A stretch of 43,418 nt of DNA from Chitinophagaceae bacterium (lineage in GTDB: Bacteria; Bacteroidota; Bacteroidia; Chitinophagales; Chitinophagaceae): the NCBI GenBank assembly GCA_947380605.1, contig CANCRO010000013.1, positions 1 through 43,418 on the forward strand, written 5' to 3'. The notes under the pieces were generated by a model that was given only the letters and a program-made list of their open reading frames with translations, searched no databases and had not been told where the DNA came from. A program made the translations under genes and the position numbers. The stretch's first letter is position 1. Each line of letters opens with the position of its first letter. This document shows, piece after piece, positions 34,356 to 42,930 of the stretch.

Positions 34356-34385
34356 CAAAAGTAGGTCATGTTGGACGAAGGGCAA
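34356..34385 (-). promoter_or_regulatory. Promoter of the DbpA-like helicase gene
   Basis: On the minus strand TTG (34385-34383), 19 bp, then TACTTTTG (34363-34356) is an exact match to TTG-N19-TAnnTTTG. The -7 box ends only 5 bp before the ATG at 34350, so the mRNA should be leaderless or nearly so. Confidence 0.6.
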
Positions 34386-34811
34386 AATAAGAGAATCAGA
34401 TCTGATGGATTAGTAGATAGCATCCAACTAATTAACCTTTTAATACGTAAATTTATTCTTATAATTAATATTATGTTAAATAGATTATTTCAATTAGAAA
34501 GCAAATATCCTTATACTGTTAGATCGCCTTACTAAAATTTAATGGATTAAGTCTACTCTACGGCATCTACTTTTCGATCCGTTGATGGTGAACAATAAAT
34601 GAAAGATGAAATATTGGAGTTTCACGTAAAAATTTGACTATTAAATAATAAGTAAAATCTATTATAAATTAATATTCAACATTTTATGAAATTAATTAAT
34701 AAAGAAATTTCAATTTTAATTTATTTAAAATTTAAGTAAAAAACATAAGTAAATGATTATTAAGTATATAAACTAAATAATATGAATAATTATCAAAATG
34801 ATCAGCATAAA

Positions 34812-34846
34812 AAAAGAGGCATTATTGAATCAATAATACCTCTTTT
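34812..34846 (-). terminator. Intrinsic terminator of gyrA
   Basis: AAAAGAGGCATTATTG (34812-34827) pairs with CAATAATACCTCTTTT (34831-34846) across a 3 nt loop with a single mismatch. Read leftward it ends in a run of T, 53 bp after the gyrA stop. A/T tracts on both sides mean it could work in both directions. Confidence 0.8.
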
Positions 34847-34899
34847 AAAAATTTATATAAGTAATACTAAATATTGTAAACCATATAGTTAAGTGAAAA

Positions 34900-37542
34900 T
34901 TATTCAGAATCTGGTGAAACTGGTGAATTAGTATCTTCTACTTGTGCAGAATCACTAGTTCCTTCCACATTGATTGACTGATCGCCTTCTTCGATGAGCT
35001 CATCGGGTGCTTCAGGTTCCTCATCAAGTTTAGTAATTGCTGCTATACGATCACCTTCATCTACTTTGATTAATTTTACACCCTGAGTCGCTCTACCTTG
35101 TTCACTCACACTAGCCACACTCATGCGAATGGTAACCCCGCTAACACAAGTGATCATCAAATCTTGCTTTTCAGTAACATCTAGCAAACCAACCAGATTA
35201 CCCGTCTTTTCTGTTACGTTGATTGTTTTAACCCCTTTACCGCCACGATTGGTAATCCGGTAATTGGCTTCTCCAGTTTCAGGATCATCCAAAAACGTAC
35301 GTTTTCCATACCCTTTATCACTTACCACCAAAATAGTACGGGTTTTATCCTCCCTATTAACGCAAACCATACCAACTACCTCGTCGTTTTCATCATCTAC
35401 CTCTATTCCATAAACACCTATACCACCTCGACCAGTTGAACGTACTTTTTCTTCAGGGAAACGAATGGCACGACCACTTTTTATTGCAAGCATGATTTCA
35501 CAATTTCCATCGGTCATTTTTGCTTCTAAAAGCTCATCGCCCTCCTGAATATTAATGGCATTGATACCATTTTGTCTTGGACGGCTGAAATCTTCCAGGT
35601 CAGTTTTTTTAATAACGCCCTTTTTGGTACATAATACGATATAATGAGATTTCAGATATTCCTCATCATTGAAATCCTTCACATCTATAATAGCTTTTAC
35701 CTTATCATCTGGAGGAATTTGAATCATATTCTGCAAAGCACGACCCTTTCCAGTTTTATCGCCTTCCGGTATTTCATATACTTTTAACCAAAAACACCTT
35801 CCTTTTTCTGTAAAAAATAGTAAGGTATGGTGCGTAGAAGCTACAAATAGATGCTCAATATAGTCCTCTTGACGAGTGCTACTACCTTTTGATCCACGTC
35901 CACCTCTACGTTGTTGACGGTACTCTGCTGATGAAGTACGCTTTATATAACCGAGATGCGAAATAGTAACGACTACATCCTCTTCCTCAATCAAATCAAG
36001 CATATTGATCTCATTATTGGCATAAACGATTTCTGTTTTTCGTTCATCACCAAATTTCGCCTTTACTTCAGCCAATTCTTTTTTAATGATATCGTACCGC
36101 ATAGATTCATTAGCCAAAATCTCCTTCAAATGTTCGATTAATTTCATGATTTCGGCATGCTCTTCCCTTATCTTGTCGATCTCCATTCCGGTTAAACGTT
36201 GTAAACGCATTTCCAAGACCGCTTTTGCCTGAATTTCAGACATTCCGAAATTACTAATTAAACCTTCCTGAGCTATAATTGGAGTAGGTGACTCACGAAT
36301 TAATTTGATAACGGCATCTAAATTATCTAAGGCTATAATATACCCTTCCAAAATATGCGCCCTTTCTTGAGCCTTTTTTAACTCGAATTGTGTTCTACGA
36401 ACGACTACTTCATGTCTGAAAAGAATAAACTCACTGATCAGGTCCTTTAAATTCAACACCCTAGGCCTACCCCTCACTAAGGCCACATTATTTATACCGT
36501 AAGAAGTTTGTAACTCAGTTAGTTTATATAGCTGATTGATAACCACTTGGGCAACCACATCTTTTTTCAAATCGATTACCACACGAGTTCCTTCCTTATT
36601 GTTACTTTCGTTATTCACATCAGAAATACCCTCAATCAGCTTATCATTGATTAGTTCACCAATCTTTGCAGTGAGCGCATCTCTATTTACTTGATAAGGT
36701 ACTTCGCAAATAATAATCTTTTCACGCCCCGTTTTGGTAGTTTCTACATTTACTTTACCCCGAAGCACTACCCTGCCTCTTCCCGTATGAAACCCTGCTT
36801 TTACTCCTTCAAAACCATAAATGATTCCTCCAGTTGGAAAATCAGGCCCTTTTACATGCTTAATAAGATCATCAATGGATATTTCCCTATCATCAATATA
36901 GGCTACACAAGCATCTACCACTTCACTTAAGTTATGAGGCAACATATTGGTTGCCATACCAACGGCAATACCGCTTGAACCATTTAATAACAATTGAGGA
37001 ATTCTAGTAGGAAGTACAGTAGGCTCTTGAAGTGAGTCATCGAAATTAAGTTGGTAATCAACCGTATCCTTTTCAATATCTTCCAGCATTGCTTCTGCAA
37101 ATTTTTCCATTCTCACCTCGGTATACCTCATTGCAGCTGGAGGATCACCATCTTGACTACCAAAATTACCCTGGCCATCAATCATAGTATAACGCATAGA
37201 CCAATTCTGGGCCATACGCACCATTGTATCATAAATTGACGCATCACCATGAGGATGGAATTTACCCATTACCTCCCCAACAATACGTGCACTTTTTTTA
37301 TACGCTTTGTTACTGTAGTTACTCAACTCATTCATCCCAAATAAAACGCGCCTATGTACCGGTTTTAATCCGTCTCTTACATCAGGTAAAGCACGTCCAA
37401 CAATCACACTCATCGAATAATCGATGTAGGATGTTTTCATTTGCTCCTCAATATTTACAGGTATAATCCTTCCTCTGTTACTAGCAGCTCCTCCATCGTT
37501 TGGTGGTAGCATTTCGTCATTTAAATTCTCGTTATTTTCCAT
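34900..37542 (-). CDS. gyrA: DNA gyrase subunit A
   Basis: An 880-residue type IIA topoisomerase subunit that cuts and rejoins DNA to introduce negative supercoils with GyrB. The active-site Tyr140 lies in AAMRYTEVRM. The N-terminal YSMSVIVGRALPDVRDGLKP segment is intact. The GyrA box QRRGGRG (within EYRQQRRGGRG) shows it is gyrase rather than topoisomerase IV. In the quinolone region HPHGDASIYD the residue matching E. coli Ser83 is Ala101, while Asp105 (E. coli Asp87) is kept. The C-terminus is an acidic tail (DELIEEGDQ... and TNSPVSPDSE). It has its own terminator. Confidence 0.97.
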   Translation of the reverse strand: MENNENLNDEMLPPNDGGAASNRGRIIPVNIEEQMKTSYIDYSMSVIVGRALPDVRDGLKPVHRRVLFGMNELSNYSNKAYKKSARIVGEVMGKFHPHGDASIYDTMVRMAQNWSMRYTMIDGQGNFGSQDGDPPAAMRYTEVRMEKFAEAMLEDIEKDTVDYQLNFDDSLQEPTVLPTRIPQLLLNGSSGIAVGMATNMLPHNLSEVVDACVAYIDDREISIDDLIKHVKGPDFPTGGIIYGFEGVKAGFHTGRGRVVLRGKVNVETTKTGREKIIICEVPYQVNRDALTAKIGELINDKLIEGISDVNNESNNKEGTRVVIDLKKDVVAQVVINQLYKLTELQTSYGINNVALVRGRPRVLNLKDLISEFILFRHEVVVRRTQFELKKAQERAHILEGYIIALDNLDAVIKLIRESPTPIIAQEGLISNFGMSEIQAKAVLEMRLQRLTGMEIDKIREEHAEIMKLIEHLKEILANESMRYDIIKKELAEVKAKFGDERKTEIVYANNEINMLDLIEEEDVVVTISHLGYIKRTSSAEYRQQRRGGRGSKGSSTRQEDYIEHLFVASTHHTLLFFTEKGRCFWLKVYEIPEGDKTGKGRALQNMIQIPPDDKVKAIIDVKDFNDEEYLKSHYIVLCTKKGVIKKTDLEDFSRPRQNGINAINIQEGDELLEAKMTDGNCEIMLAIKSGRAIRFPEEKVRSTGRGGIGVYGIEVDDENDEVVGMVCVNREDKTRTILVVSDKGYGKRTFLDDPETGEANYRITNRGGKGVKTINVTEKTGNLVGLLDVTEKQDLMITCVSGVTIRMSVASVSEQGRATQGVKLIKVDEGDRIAAITKLDEEPEAPDELIEEGDQSINVEGTSDSAQVEDTNSPVSPDSE

Positions 37543-37558
37543 ATAAAATTATAGTAAT

Positions 37559-37566
37559 CAAAAATA
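37559..37566 (-). promoter_or_regulatory. -7 element of gyrA
   Basis: Minus-strand TATTTTTG matches TAnnTTTG and lies 16 bp upstream of the gyrA ATG. No TTG was found at 17-23 bp spacing, so the call rests on the -7 box only. Confidence 0.4.
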
Positions 37567-37654
37567 CCATTTTTACCTCAATTTTCCCTCTTAAAAAGCC
37601 CCATTTCAGTCAGTATTTTTGCACATTCTGGCAATTTTTGTGGAGAAGGTGGAA

Positions 37655-38071
37655 TTACTTTTTTTCTCCTGCTAATTCCATTATAATCTTCCATTCGGAA
37701 TCGGTTACCGGTTGCACTGATAACCTACCTAAACGAACCAATGCCATCTCACTTAAACGAGTATCTGCTTTTACTTTTTGAAGGCTTACAGGAGACTTTA
37801 ATTTTTTGACCGGTTGCAAATCTACCACTACCCAAGCAGCTTCATCAGTGGTTGGATCTTGATAAGATTCCTTTACTACTTTAGCAATTCCAACAATCTC
37901 TACCCCTTCATTGCTATGGTAAAATAAAACCTGATCGCCTTTCTTCATAGCTTTAAGATTATTTCTTGCTCCATAATTTCTAACGCCATCCCAAAAGGTT
38001 TGCTTATCCTTTACAAATTGATCCCAACTATATTTAAATGGTTCAGATTTTACTAGCCAATAAGCCATCAT
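37655..38071 (-). CDS. EVE domain protein
   Basis: A 138-residue single-domain protein of the EVE (PUA-like, YTH-related) fold. Segments MAYWLVKSEP, FWDGVRNYGARNN and MKKGDQVLFYHSN are the classic EVE signature; the aromatic residues W5, W40-equivalent (in FWDGVR) and Y/H in FYHSN line the pocket. EVE proteins are thought to bind modified bases in DNA or RNA; stand-alone bacterial ones are usually housekeeping, and no restriction partner is next to it. It lies between gyrA and the LutA-like gene with its own gaps of about 112 and 53 bp. Confidence 0.9.
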   Translation of the reverse strand: MMAYWLVKSEPFKYSWDQFVKDKQTFWDGVRNYGARNNLKAMKKGDQVLFYHSNEGVEIVGIAKVVKESYQDPTTDEAAWVVVDLQPVKKLKSPVSLQKVKADTRLSEMALVRLGRLSVQPVTDSEWKIIMELAGEKK

Positions 38072-38124
38072 TAAAATTTTAAAATAATAAACTAAAAAAA
38101 AGAAAATAGAATTTAAAACGGCTA

Positions 38125-38844
38125 CTACCAGCCACTAGCAAGCACATCGGCAATATGCATTGTTTTCAAAGGAAGATTTTTTCCTTTGATATATCCATCG
38201 ATATGCAGTAGACAACTTAGGTCAGTTGAAATAATATATTCAGCTTTCGTAGCCACCGCATTGGTTACTTTCTGATCGGCCATGCCAGTAGAAATCGTAT
38301 CAAATTTTACAGCAAAAGTCCCGCCAAAACCACAGCATGTTTCTACTTCATTCATTTCAACCATTTCTAAACCAGCAACATGAGATAATAACTTACGAGG
38401 GGCTTCTTTAATCTTACACTCTCTCAATGCGGCACAACTATCATGATAAGTTACTTTAGCATTCATTACTGAATCAAATTTTTCAATCTTCAGTATATCG
38501 ATTAAAAATTCAGAAAATTCAAAAGTTCTTGAGGCTATATTTTTTACTTGATGATGATTAGCAGCGTTTTCAAAAAGTTTAGCATAATAATTTCTAACAA
38601 AACCAACACAACTTGCACTAGGTGCTACAATATAATCTGCTGTATCAAAGTCTTGAATAAATTTATTACAAACAGCTCTTGCCTCATCTAAAAAACCTGC
38701 ATTGAATGCTGGCTGACCGCAACAAGTTTGATTCGAATTATACTGCACTTCACAACCTGCTTTCTCCAACACTTTAACCATGTTAAATGCAGTTTGCGGA
38801 TAGAGCTGATCTACAAAACAAGGTATAAAAATTTGCACTTTCAT
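38125..38844 (-). CDS. LutA/GlpC-like (Fe-S)-binding protein
   Basis: A 239-residue protein with two CCG domains: CFVDQLYP... to QTCCGQPAFNAG in the first half, and CAALREC... to ETCCGFGGTFAV in the second. This cysteine pattern is found in LutA/LldE, a part of the three-component iron-sulfur lactate oxidation system, and in heterodisulfide-reductase-type subunits. lutB and lutC are not next to it, so its partners must be encoded elsewhere. A good Shine-Dalgarno (AAGGAGA, minus strand, 38860-38854) stands about 10 nt before the ATG, which is unusual for this window. Confidence 0.88.
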   Translation of the reverse strand: MKVQIFIPCFVDQLYPQTAFNMVKVLEKAGCEVQYNSNQTCCGQPAFNAGFLDEARAVCNKFIQDFDTADYIVAPSASCVGFVRNYYAKLFENAANHHQVKNIASRTFEFSEFLIDILKIEKFDSVMNAKVTYHDSCAALRECKIKEAPRKLLSHVAGLEMVEMNEVETCCGFGGTFAVKFDTISTGMADQKVTNAVATKAEYIISTDLSCLLHIDGYIKGKNLPLKTMHIADVLASGW

Positions 38845-38853
38845 TATTGCACT

Positions 38854-38860
38854 TCTCCTT
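38854..38860 (-). promoter_or_regulatory. Clear Shine-Dalgarno before the LutA-like gene
   Basis: AAGGAGA on the minus strand lies about 10 nt before the ATG at 38844. Most other genes here show only A/T-rich leaders, so this is one of the few starts with strong ribosome pairing. Confidence 0.6.
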
Positions 38861-38925
38861 TAATTATCAGCAAAAAATAAACTTGATGGATTGGAAATAT
38901 TGATTGGAATAAAGATAGTAATTAA

Positions 38926-39417
38926 CTATTTGATAGAACTATTTAAAGCAATCATTTTAAGGGCAGTAATTGCAGCCTCTTCGCCTTTGTTTCCATGAAC
39001 ACCCCCGGTCCTTTCATCGATTTGCTGCTGATTATCTACCGTAAGCACTCCAAAAATAGTCGGTACTGGTAAGGAATTATTCAAGAGCACCACTCCTTCT
39101 GTTACTGCTTTACAGACATAATCAAAATGGGGTGTACCTCCTCTTATCACACAACCGAGTGCAATAAATGCATCTGGCTTATCTTCACGATACTTAAATT
39201 TATCCCAATAATTTTTAATACAAAAAGCTATTTCAAATGCCCCTGGAACAGTTAATATTTTATAAGAAACATTGTTTTCTTCTAATACTTTGATACATGC
39301 CTTTTCAAGCCGATCGATTGTTTCGGCATTCCACTCAGTTCTTACAATTACAATACAGGCATCCTTTGGTAAAAGAATGCCTGTCGTATGATATAATTTG
39401 GATGAATGGGTTGACAT
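38926..39417 (-). CDS. ribH: 6,7-dimethyl-8-ribityllumazine synthase
   Basis: Catalyses the penultimate step of riboflavin synthesis, joining the pyrimidine and the dihydroxybutanone phosphate; it forms large hollow assemblies in the cytosol. The protein has 163 residues, the family norm. Visible active-site parts are WNAETIDRL near the N-terminus, VPGAFEIAF (58-66), ALGCVIRGGTPHFDYV (86-101) with catalytic His97, and the C-terminal RTGGVHGNKGEEAA. It is downstream of the TPR gene and has a promoter of its own. The supply of flavin is relevant to ApbE and LLM enzymes in this window, without direct linkage. Confidence 0.97.
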   Translation of the reverse strand: MSTHSSKLYHTTGILLPKDACIVIVRTEWNAETIDRLEKACIKVLEENNVSYKILTVPGAFEIAFCIKNYWDKFKYREDKPDAFIALGCVIRGGTPHFDYVCKAVTEGVVLLNNSLPVPTIFGVLTVDNQQQIDERTGGVHGNKGEEAAITALKMIALNSSIK

Positions 39418-39465
39418 GAATACCGTTAAATTAAATTAAACAAATCTCAAAACAATTGGTCAAGC

Positions 39466-39497
39466 CAAAATTATTTAAAATCACCTAATCTAGCCAA
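39466..39497 (-). promoter_or_regulatory. Probable ribH promoter
   Basis: On the minus strand TTG (39497-39495), 21 bp, and TAATTTTG (39473-39466) fit TTG-N(17-23)-TAnnTTTG. It overlaps the last codons of the TPR gene and would give a leader of about 43 nt, so ribH could be made independently. Confidence 0.45.
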
Positions 39498-40178
39498 GTG
39501 CTTTTCAATATCACTTACGCGGGTAGTTTTAGGATAAGCTGCTAAATTTTCTTTAAAAAGCTCAATAGCCTCTTTAGATTTTCCTATAGCTTCAGCAAAA
39601 GAAGCTGCTTTATACAAAGCCTCTGATGTCATGAATTCATCTTTTTTATTGACATCGGTTGCTTTTTTGTAATTAGCAAAGGCCTCTTCATTTTTATTTA
39701 ATTCAGCATAAGCATCTCCTATCATACTATAAGCTACAGTTTGAATCTGTGTAGCAGTAGTTGAAAAGGCAGATAAATATTTAATAGCTTTATCAAATTC
39801 TTTATTATGTAAGTAACAAGCTCCAGCAATAAAATTAGCTCTATTTCCAGCATCTGTTCCACTGTAATTAGCTGCAATTTTAACTACTCCAGTAGCTATT
39901 CCATTACCACCATTTAAAACTAGATTAATTGTATCCTTATTAAAACCAGTTTGAGTCATTTTATCAAATAAATGTTCAGCAGGAAAAATTGCATCCGCAG
40001 ATTTTTCTTCCTTAGGAATCAATACTAAATATTTATAACTGATAAAACCTCCAGTTAACAAGATAAAGGCAGCACCTATATAAATAATTATTTTGCTGTA
40101 TTTAGCCCAAAAACCAACGGCCTGGTCCAAGATTTCATTTTTTTCTTCCACAATTACTGGAGCTTGCTTGTCTGTCAT
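39471..40178 (-). CDS. Membrane-anchored tetratricopeptide repeat protein
   Basis: A 235-residue protein with an N-terminal cytoplasmic part, one membrane helix (about 28-52, IIIYIGAAFILLTGGFISYKY) and a periplasmic region of TPR-like helix pairs such as EFDKAIKYLSAF, AYSMIGDAYAELNKNEEAFANYKKA and AIELFKENLAAYPKT. This layout resembles YfgM, which joins the Sec translocon and periplasmic chaperones in E. coli, but equal function is not shown. It commonly sits between ribH and recF-region genes in Bacteroidota. It is 53 bp from ribH and 81 bp from pdhA. Confidence 0.8.
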   Translation of the reverse strand: MTDKQAPVIVEEKNEILDQAVGFWAKYSKIIIYIGAAFILLTGGFISYKYLVLIPKEEKSADAIFPAEHLFDKMTQTGFNKDTINLVLNGGNGIATGVVKIAANYSGTDAGNRANFIAGACYLHNKEFDKAIKYLSAFSTTATQIQTVAYSMIGDAYAELNKNEEAFANYKKATDVNKKDEFMTSEALYKAASFAEAIGKSKEAIELFKENLAAYPKTTRVSDIEKHLARLGDFK

Positions 40179-40259
40179 TTTTATGTTGTTTTACTGTTAC
40201 CTTCTTTCCTATTCATCTATTCAAGGAAAATATAAATATTAAAAATTCTATTTAATAAT

Positions 40260-41252
40260 TTAATCCATTATAAAGGGATAATCTTCTTGCTTATACACAT
40301 CTTTAAGCAATTCATCATCACTAGGCCATGGGCTTTCTTCGGCAAATTGAACACAATCTTCTACCTGTAATTTTACCCTATTATTCATTACCTCAATATC
40401 TGCATCAGAAACTTTAAATTCAGTTTTTAGCACATTCAAAACATGATCTATAGGATCTCTTTCTTTGTACTCTTCCACTTCATCTTTAGTACGATATTTT
40501 TGAGGATCACTCATACTATGACCTTTATAACGATACGTTTTAACTTCTAACAAAGTTGGTCCGCCTTTTTCACGAGCTCTTTTAACAGCTCTAACAATAG
40601 CATCGTGAACATCTTCAGGACTCATTCCATCCACACTATCACCGGGCATATCGTATGCATCAGCAAGTTTATAAAGATCCAATACATTACTAGTACGGGC
40701 TACCGAAGTACCCATTGCATAGTTATTATTTTCACAGATAAAAATAACGGGCAATTTCCAAAGCATCGCCATGTTAAATGTTTCATGCAACATTCCTTGT
40801 CTTGCAGCACCATCGCCAAAAAAACAAAGTGCTACATTATCCGTTCCCTTATATTTTTCAGCAAAAGCTAATCCTGCTCCAGTACCAATTTGTGCACCCA
40901 CAATACCATGACCTCCGAAAAATCCAACATCCACACCAAAAAAGTGCATGCTACCCCCTTTACCTTTACTACAGCCGGTAGCTTTACCATATAACTCTGC
41001 CATACAAGCCCTTGGAGTAACTCCTTTAGCAATTGCAAGAGCATGATCCCTATACGCCGTAATAAATTTATCCTCTGGATTGGTAGCTGTCATACATCCA
41101 GCAGCTACAGCCTCTTGTCCGATATACAAATGACAAAATCCTCTAATTTTCTGCATTCCATACAATTGTCCAGTTTTTTCTTCAAAACGGCGCAATAAAA
41201 GCATTAATTCGTACCAATATAAATAGGTCTCTTTTGAAAACTTTGTAGCCAA
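40260..41252 (-). CDS. pdhA: Pyruvate dehydrogenase E1 component, alpha subunit
   Basis: Decarboxylates pyruvate with thiamine diphosphate, passing the acetyl unit to the E2 lipoyl domain. The protein has 330 residues. The ThDP/Mg2+ motif runs from GDGAARQGMLHE to ENNNYAMGTSV; the regulatory-loop residues around YRYKGHSMSDPQKYR and the N-terminal YWYELMLLLRRFEEK helix are typical. The E1 beta, E2 and E3 genes are not in this window. The start codon is TTG (41250-41252): an in-frame stop at 41265-41267 prevents extension, and the N-terminus MATKFSKETYLYWYE agrees with the family. A good promoter lies about 20 bp upstream. Confidence 0.95.
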   Translation of the reverse strand: MATKFSKETYLYWYELMLLLRRFEEKTGQLYGMQKIRGFCHLYIGQEAVAAGCMTATNPEDKFITAYRDHALAIAKGVTPRACMAELYGKATGCSKGKGGSMHFFGVDVGFFGGHGIVGAQIGTGAGLAFAEKYKGTDNVALCFFGDGAARQGMLHETFNMAMLWKLPVIFICENNNYAMGTSVARTSNVLDLYKLADAYDMPGDSVDGMSPEDVHDAIVRAVKRAREKGGPTLLEVKTYRYKGHSMSDPQKYRTKDEVEEYKERDPIDHVLNVLKTEFKVSDADIEVMNNRVKLQVEDCVQFAEESPWPSDDELLKDVYKQEDYPFIMD

Positions 41253-41272
41253 GGTATAGTAATTTTAGGGGG

Positions 41273-41306
41273 CAAAGATAAGGGAGAAATCGTGAATTTA
41301 TAACAA
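41273..41306 (-). promoter_or_regulatory. pdhA promoter
   Basis: On the minus strand TTG (41306-41304), 23 bp and TATCTTTG (41280-41273). The -7 box is identical to those of rnpB and the DinB operon. The predicted leader is about 15 nt before the TTG start. Confidence 0.55.
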
Positions 41307-41491
41307 GGATAATGGAAGCTTTTTGACAGTTATTCAACGATTTAAAGAGCAAATCAGCAAATTAATAGCTTAATTACACAATTTTAATAGGTCAGAATGT
41401 CAAAAAGAGCATTTTTACAACCAATATAATCCCCATTCAAGTTAGATTCATAAGCCTGACGTCTTAGTCCTTTTTAGTACCTTGCAGCTGA

Positions 41492-42604
41492 ATGCTACGG
41501 CTTACCAAAATATCAATTACCCAATTCAAGAATTATAGTCTATCGGCATTTTCTTTTGACGAAAGAGTCGTGGGAATCTGCGGTTTGAACGGCATGGGAA
41601 AAACCAACCTATTAGATGCCATCCACTATTTATGCTTCACAAAGAGCTACTTTTCAAAGTCAGACACTGCCTTTATTCAATTCGAAAAGGATGGTTTCAG
41701 ATTGGAAGGTGCGATTATCACCCCTTTACCCAACAGTAATCAAATATCAGATTTCACCGAAAAAGACCAAATAGTTTGTGTTTTCAGAGGAGTGGGCAAA
41801 AAAGATTTTTCATTAAATGGAGTGCCTTATGTTAAATATTCAGAACATATTGGAAAGTACCCCTGTGTTATGATTGAACCAGATGACATTAGTTTGATCA
41901 CAGGAGGAAGCGAGGAAAGAAGGAAATTTTTAGATACCCTACTTTGTCAAATTGATGCGCAATATCTTCAACAACTCATCAATTATAATAAGATTTTACA
42001 ACAGCGAAATAGTTTGTTAAAAAGGTTTGCAGAACAAGGGAAATCAGACGAGTCATTGTTGGAAGTACTGGATCAACAATTGATACAACCTGGCAACTAT
42101 ATCTACGCTATTAGAAAAGAGTATACTACCAAAATCATACCCTTAGTCCAACAATTTTACAAACAGATTGCCAATAATGATGAGCAGGTCACCTTACAAT
42201 ATGATAGCCATTTAAATCAATCCAGCTTTGAAACTATTCTTAATCAATACCGTGATAAAGATGGTTTTCTTCAACGGACGAATGGTGGAATTCATAAAGA
42301 TGATATTAGTATTTCATTAAATGGGCAGATTTTTAAAAACATAGCTTCTCAAGGTCAGCGAAAAAGTATATTATTTGCTTTAAAATTAGCTGAATTTGAA
42401 ATCCTTACAATTAACAAAGGTTTCGCTCCTCTCCTTTTGTTAGACGATGTGTTTGAAAAGTTGGATGACTTAAGAATGCAAAATTTGTTGCATTGGGTAT
42501 GCAAAGAAAATGATGGACAAGTATTCATTACCGATACGCACAAAAAAAGACTAGAAGATGCTTTTATTGAACTAGGAGCTGATTACCAAATTATAGAACT
42601 TTAG
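41492..42604 (+). CDS. recF: DNA replication/repair protein RecF
   Basis: A 370-residue SMC-like ATPase that helps load RecA at gapped DNA through RecOR. Walker A GLNGMGKTN, the signature region ITGGSEERRKFLD, the Q/S segment SQGQRKSILFALK and Walker B PLLLLDDVFEKLD are all present, with the D-loop following. Length is normal. The ATG at 41492 is preceded by a weak TACCTTG -7-like box. It is divergent from pdhA and followed after 40 bp by the DUF721 gene, a common pairing in Bacteroidota. Confidence 0.96.
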   Translation: MLRLTKISITQFKNYSLSAFSFDERVVGICGLNGMGKTNLLDAIHYLCFTKSYFSKSDTAFIQFEKDGFRLEGAIITPLPNSNQISDFTEKDQIVCVFRGVGKKDFSLNGVPYVKYSEHIGKYPCVMIEPDDISLITGGSEERRKFLDTLLCQIDAQYLQQLINYNKILQQRNSLLKRFAEQGKSDESLLEVLDQQLIQPGNYIYAIRKEYTTKIIPLVQQFYKQIANNDEQVTLQYDSHLNQSSFETILNQYRDKDGFLQRTNGGIHKDDISISLNGQIFKNIASQGQRKSILFALKLAEFEILTINKGFAPLLLLDDVFEKLDDLRMQNLLHWVCKENDGQVFITDTHKKRLEDAFIELGADYQIIEL

Positions 42605-42644
42605 GTCGTAGAAAAAATAGTAAATAAAAAGATAACTTTACTTC

Positions 42645-42926
42645 ATGGGAGAATTTTCAATGCAGGATGCAATCAAACAATTTTTAAAGCAAAGCCGAAT
42701 TAAGGGAGGCATACAAGCTTTACAAATTGAAGAAGTGTGGGAGCAAATTATGGGTAAAACAATTGCTAGATACACCGACAATATCCAGATTATTAATCAA
42801 ACTTTATTTATAAGTTCTTCAGTGGCGCAATTAAAAAATGAATTACTTTATCAAAAAGATAAAATTATAGAAAGAGTGAATGAGGCGCTAGGTGACAAAG
42901 TAATCAATGAGGTAGTTATTAAGTAA
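42645..42926 (+). CDS. DUF721 / DciA-like protein
   Basis: A 93-residue protein of the DUF721 family, related to DciA, which loads the replicative helicase DnaB in bacteria without DnaC/DnaI. The pattern QIEEVWEQIMGKTIARYTDNI followed by LFISSSVAQLKNELLYQK is the family's compact KH-like domain. The length is typical of the short Bacteroidota forms. Its place next to recF supports a replication or repair role. A TAACTTTA box ends 4 bp before the ATG. It is convergent with the permease gene with only 4 bp between the two stop codons. Confidence 0.88.
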   Translation: MGEFSMQDAIKQFLKQSRIKGGIQALQIEEVWEQIMGKTIARYTDNIQIINQTLFISSSVAQLKNELLYQKDKIIERVNEALGDKVINEVVIK

Positions 42927-42930
42927 AACA

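Larger units (their letters stand above)
34351..34899. other. 549 bp AT-rich gap between gyrA and the helicase gene
   Basis: It contains the helicase promoter at the left end and the gyrA terminator hairpin at the right end. Between them about 400 bases are very AT-rich, with no reading frame of note, no tRNA-like element and no repeat array. A 12 bp palindrome ATCAGATCTGAT (34395-34406) lies just upstream of the helicase -33 element but is within chance expectation. Confidence 0.5.

Noticed and set aside
34395-34406. 12 bp palindrome ATCAGATCTGAT upstream of the helicase promoter
   Set aside because: Several palindromes of this size are expected by chance in 43 kb, and there is no second copy or supporting context.
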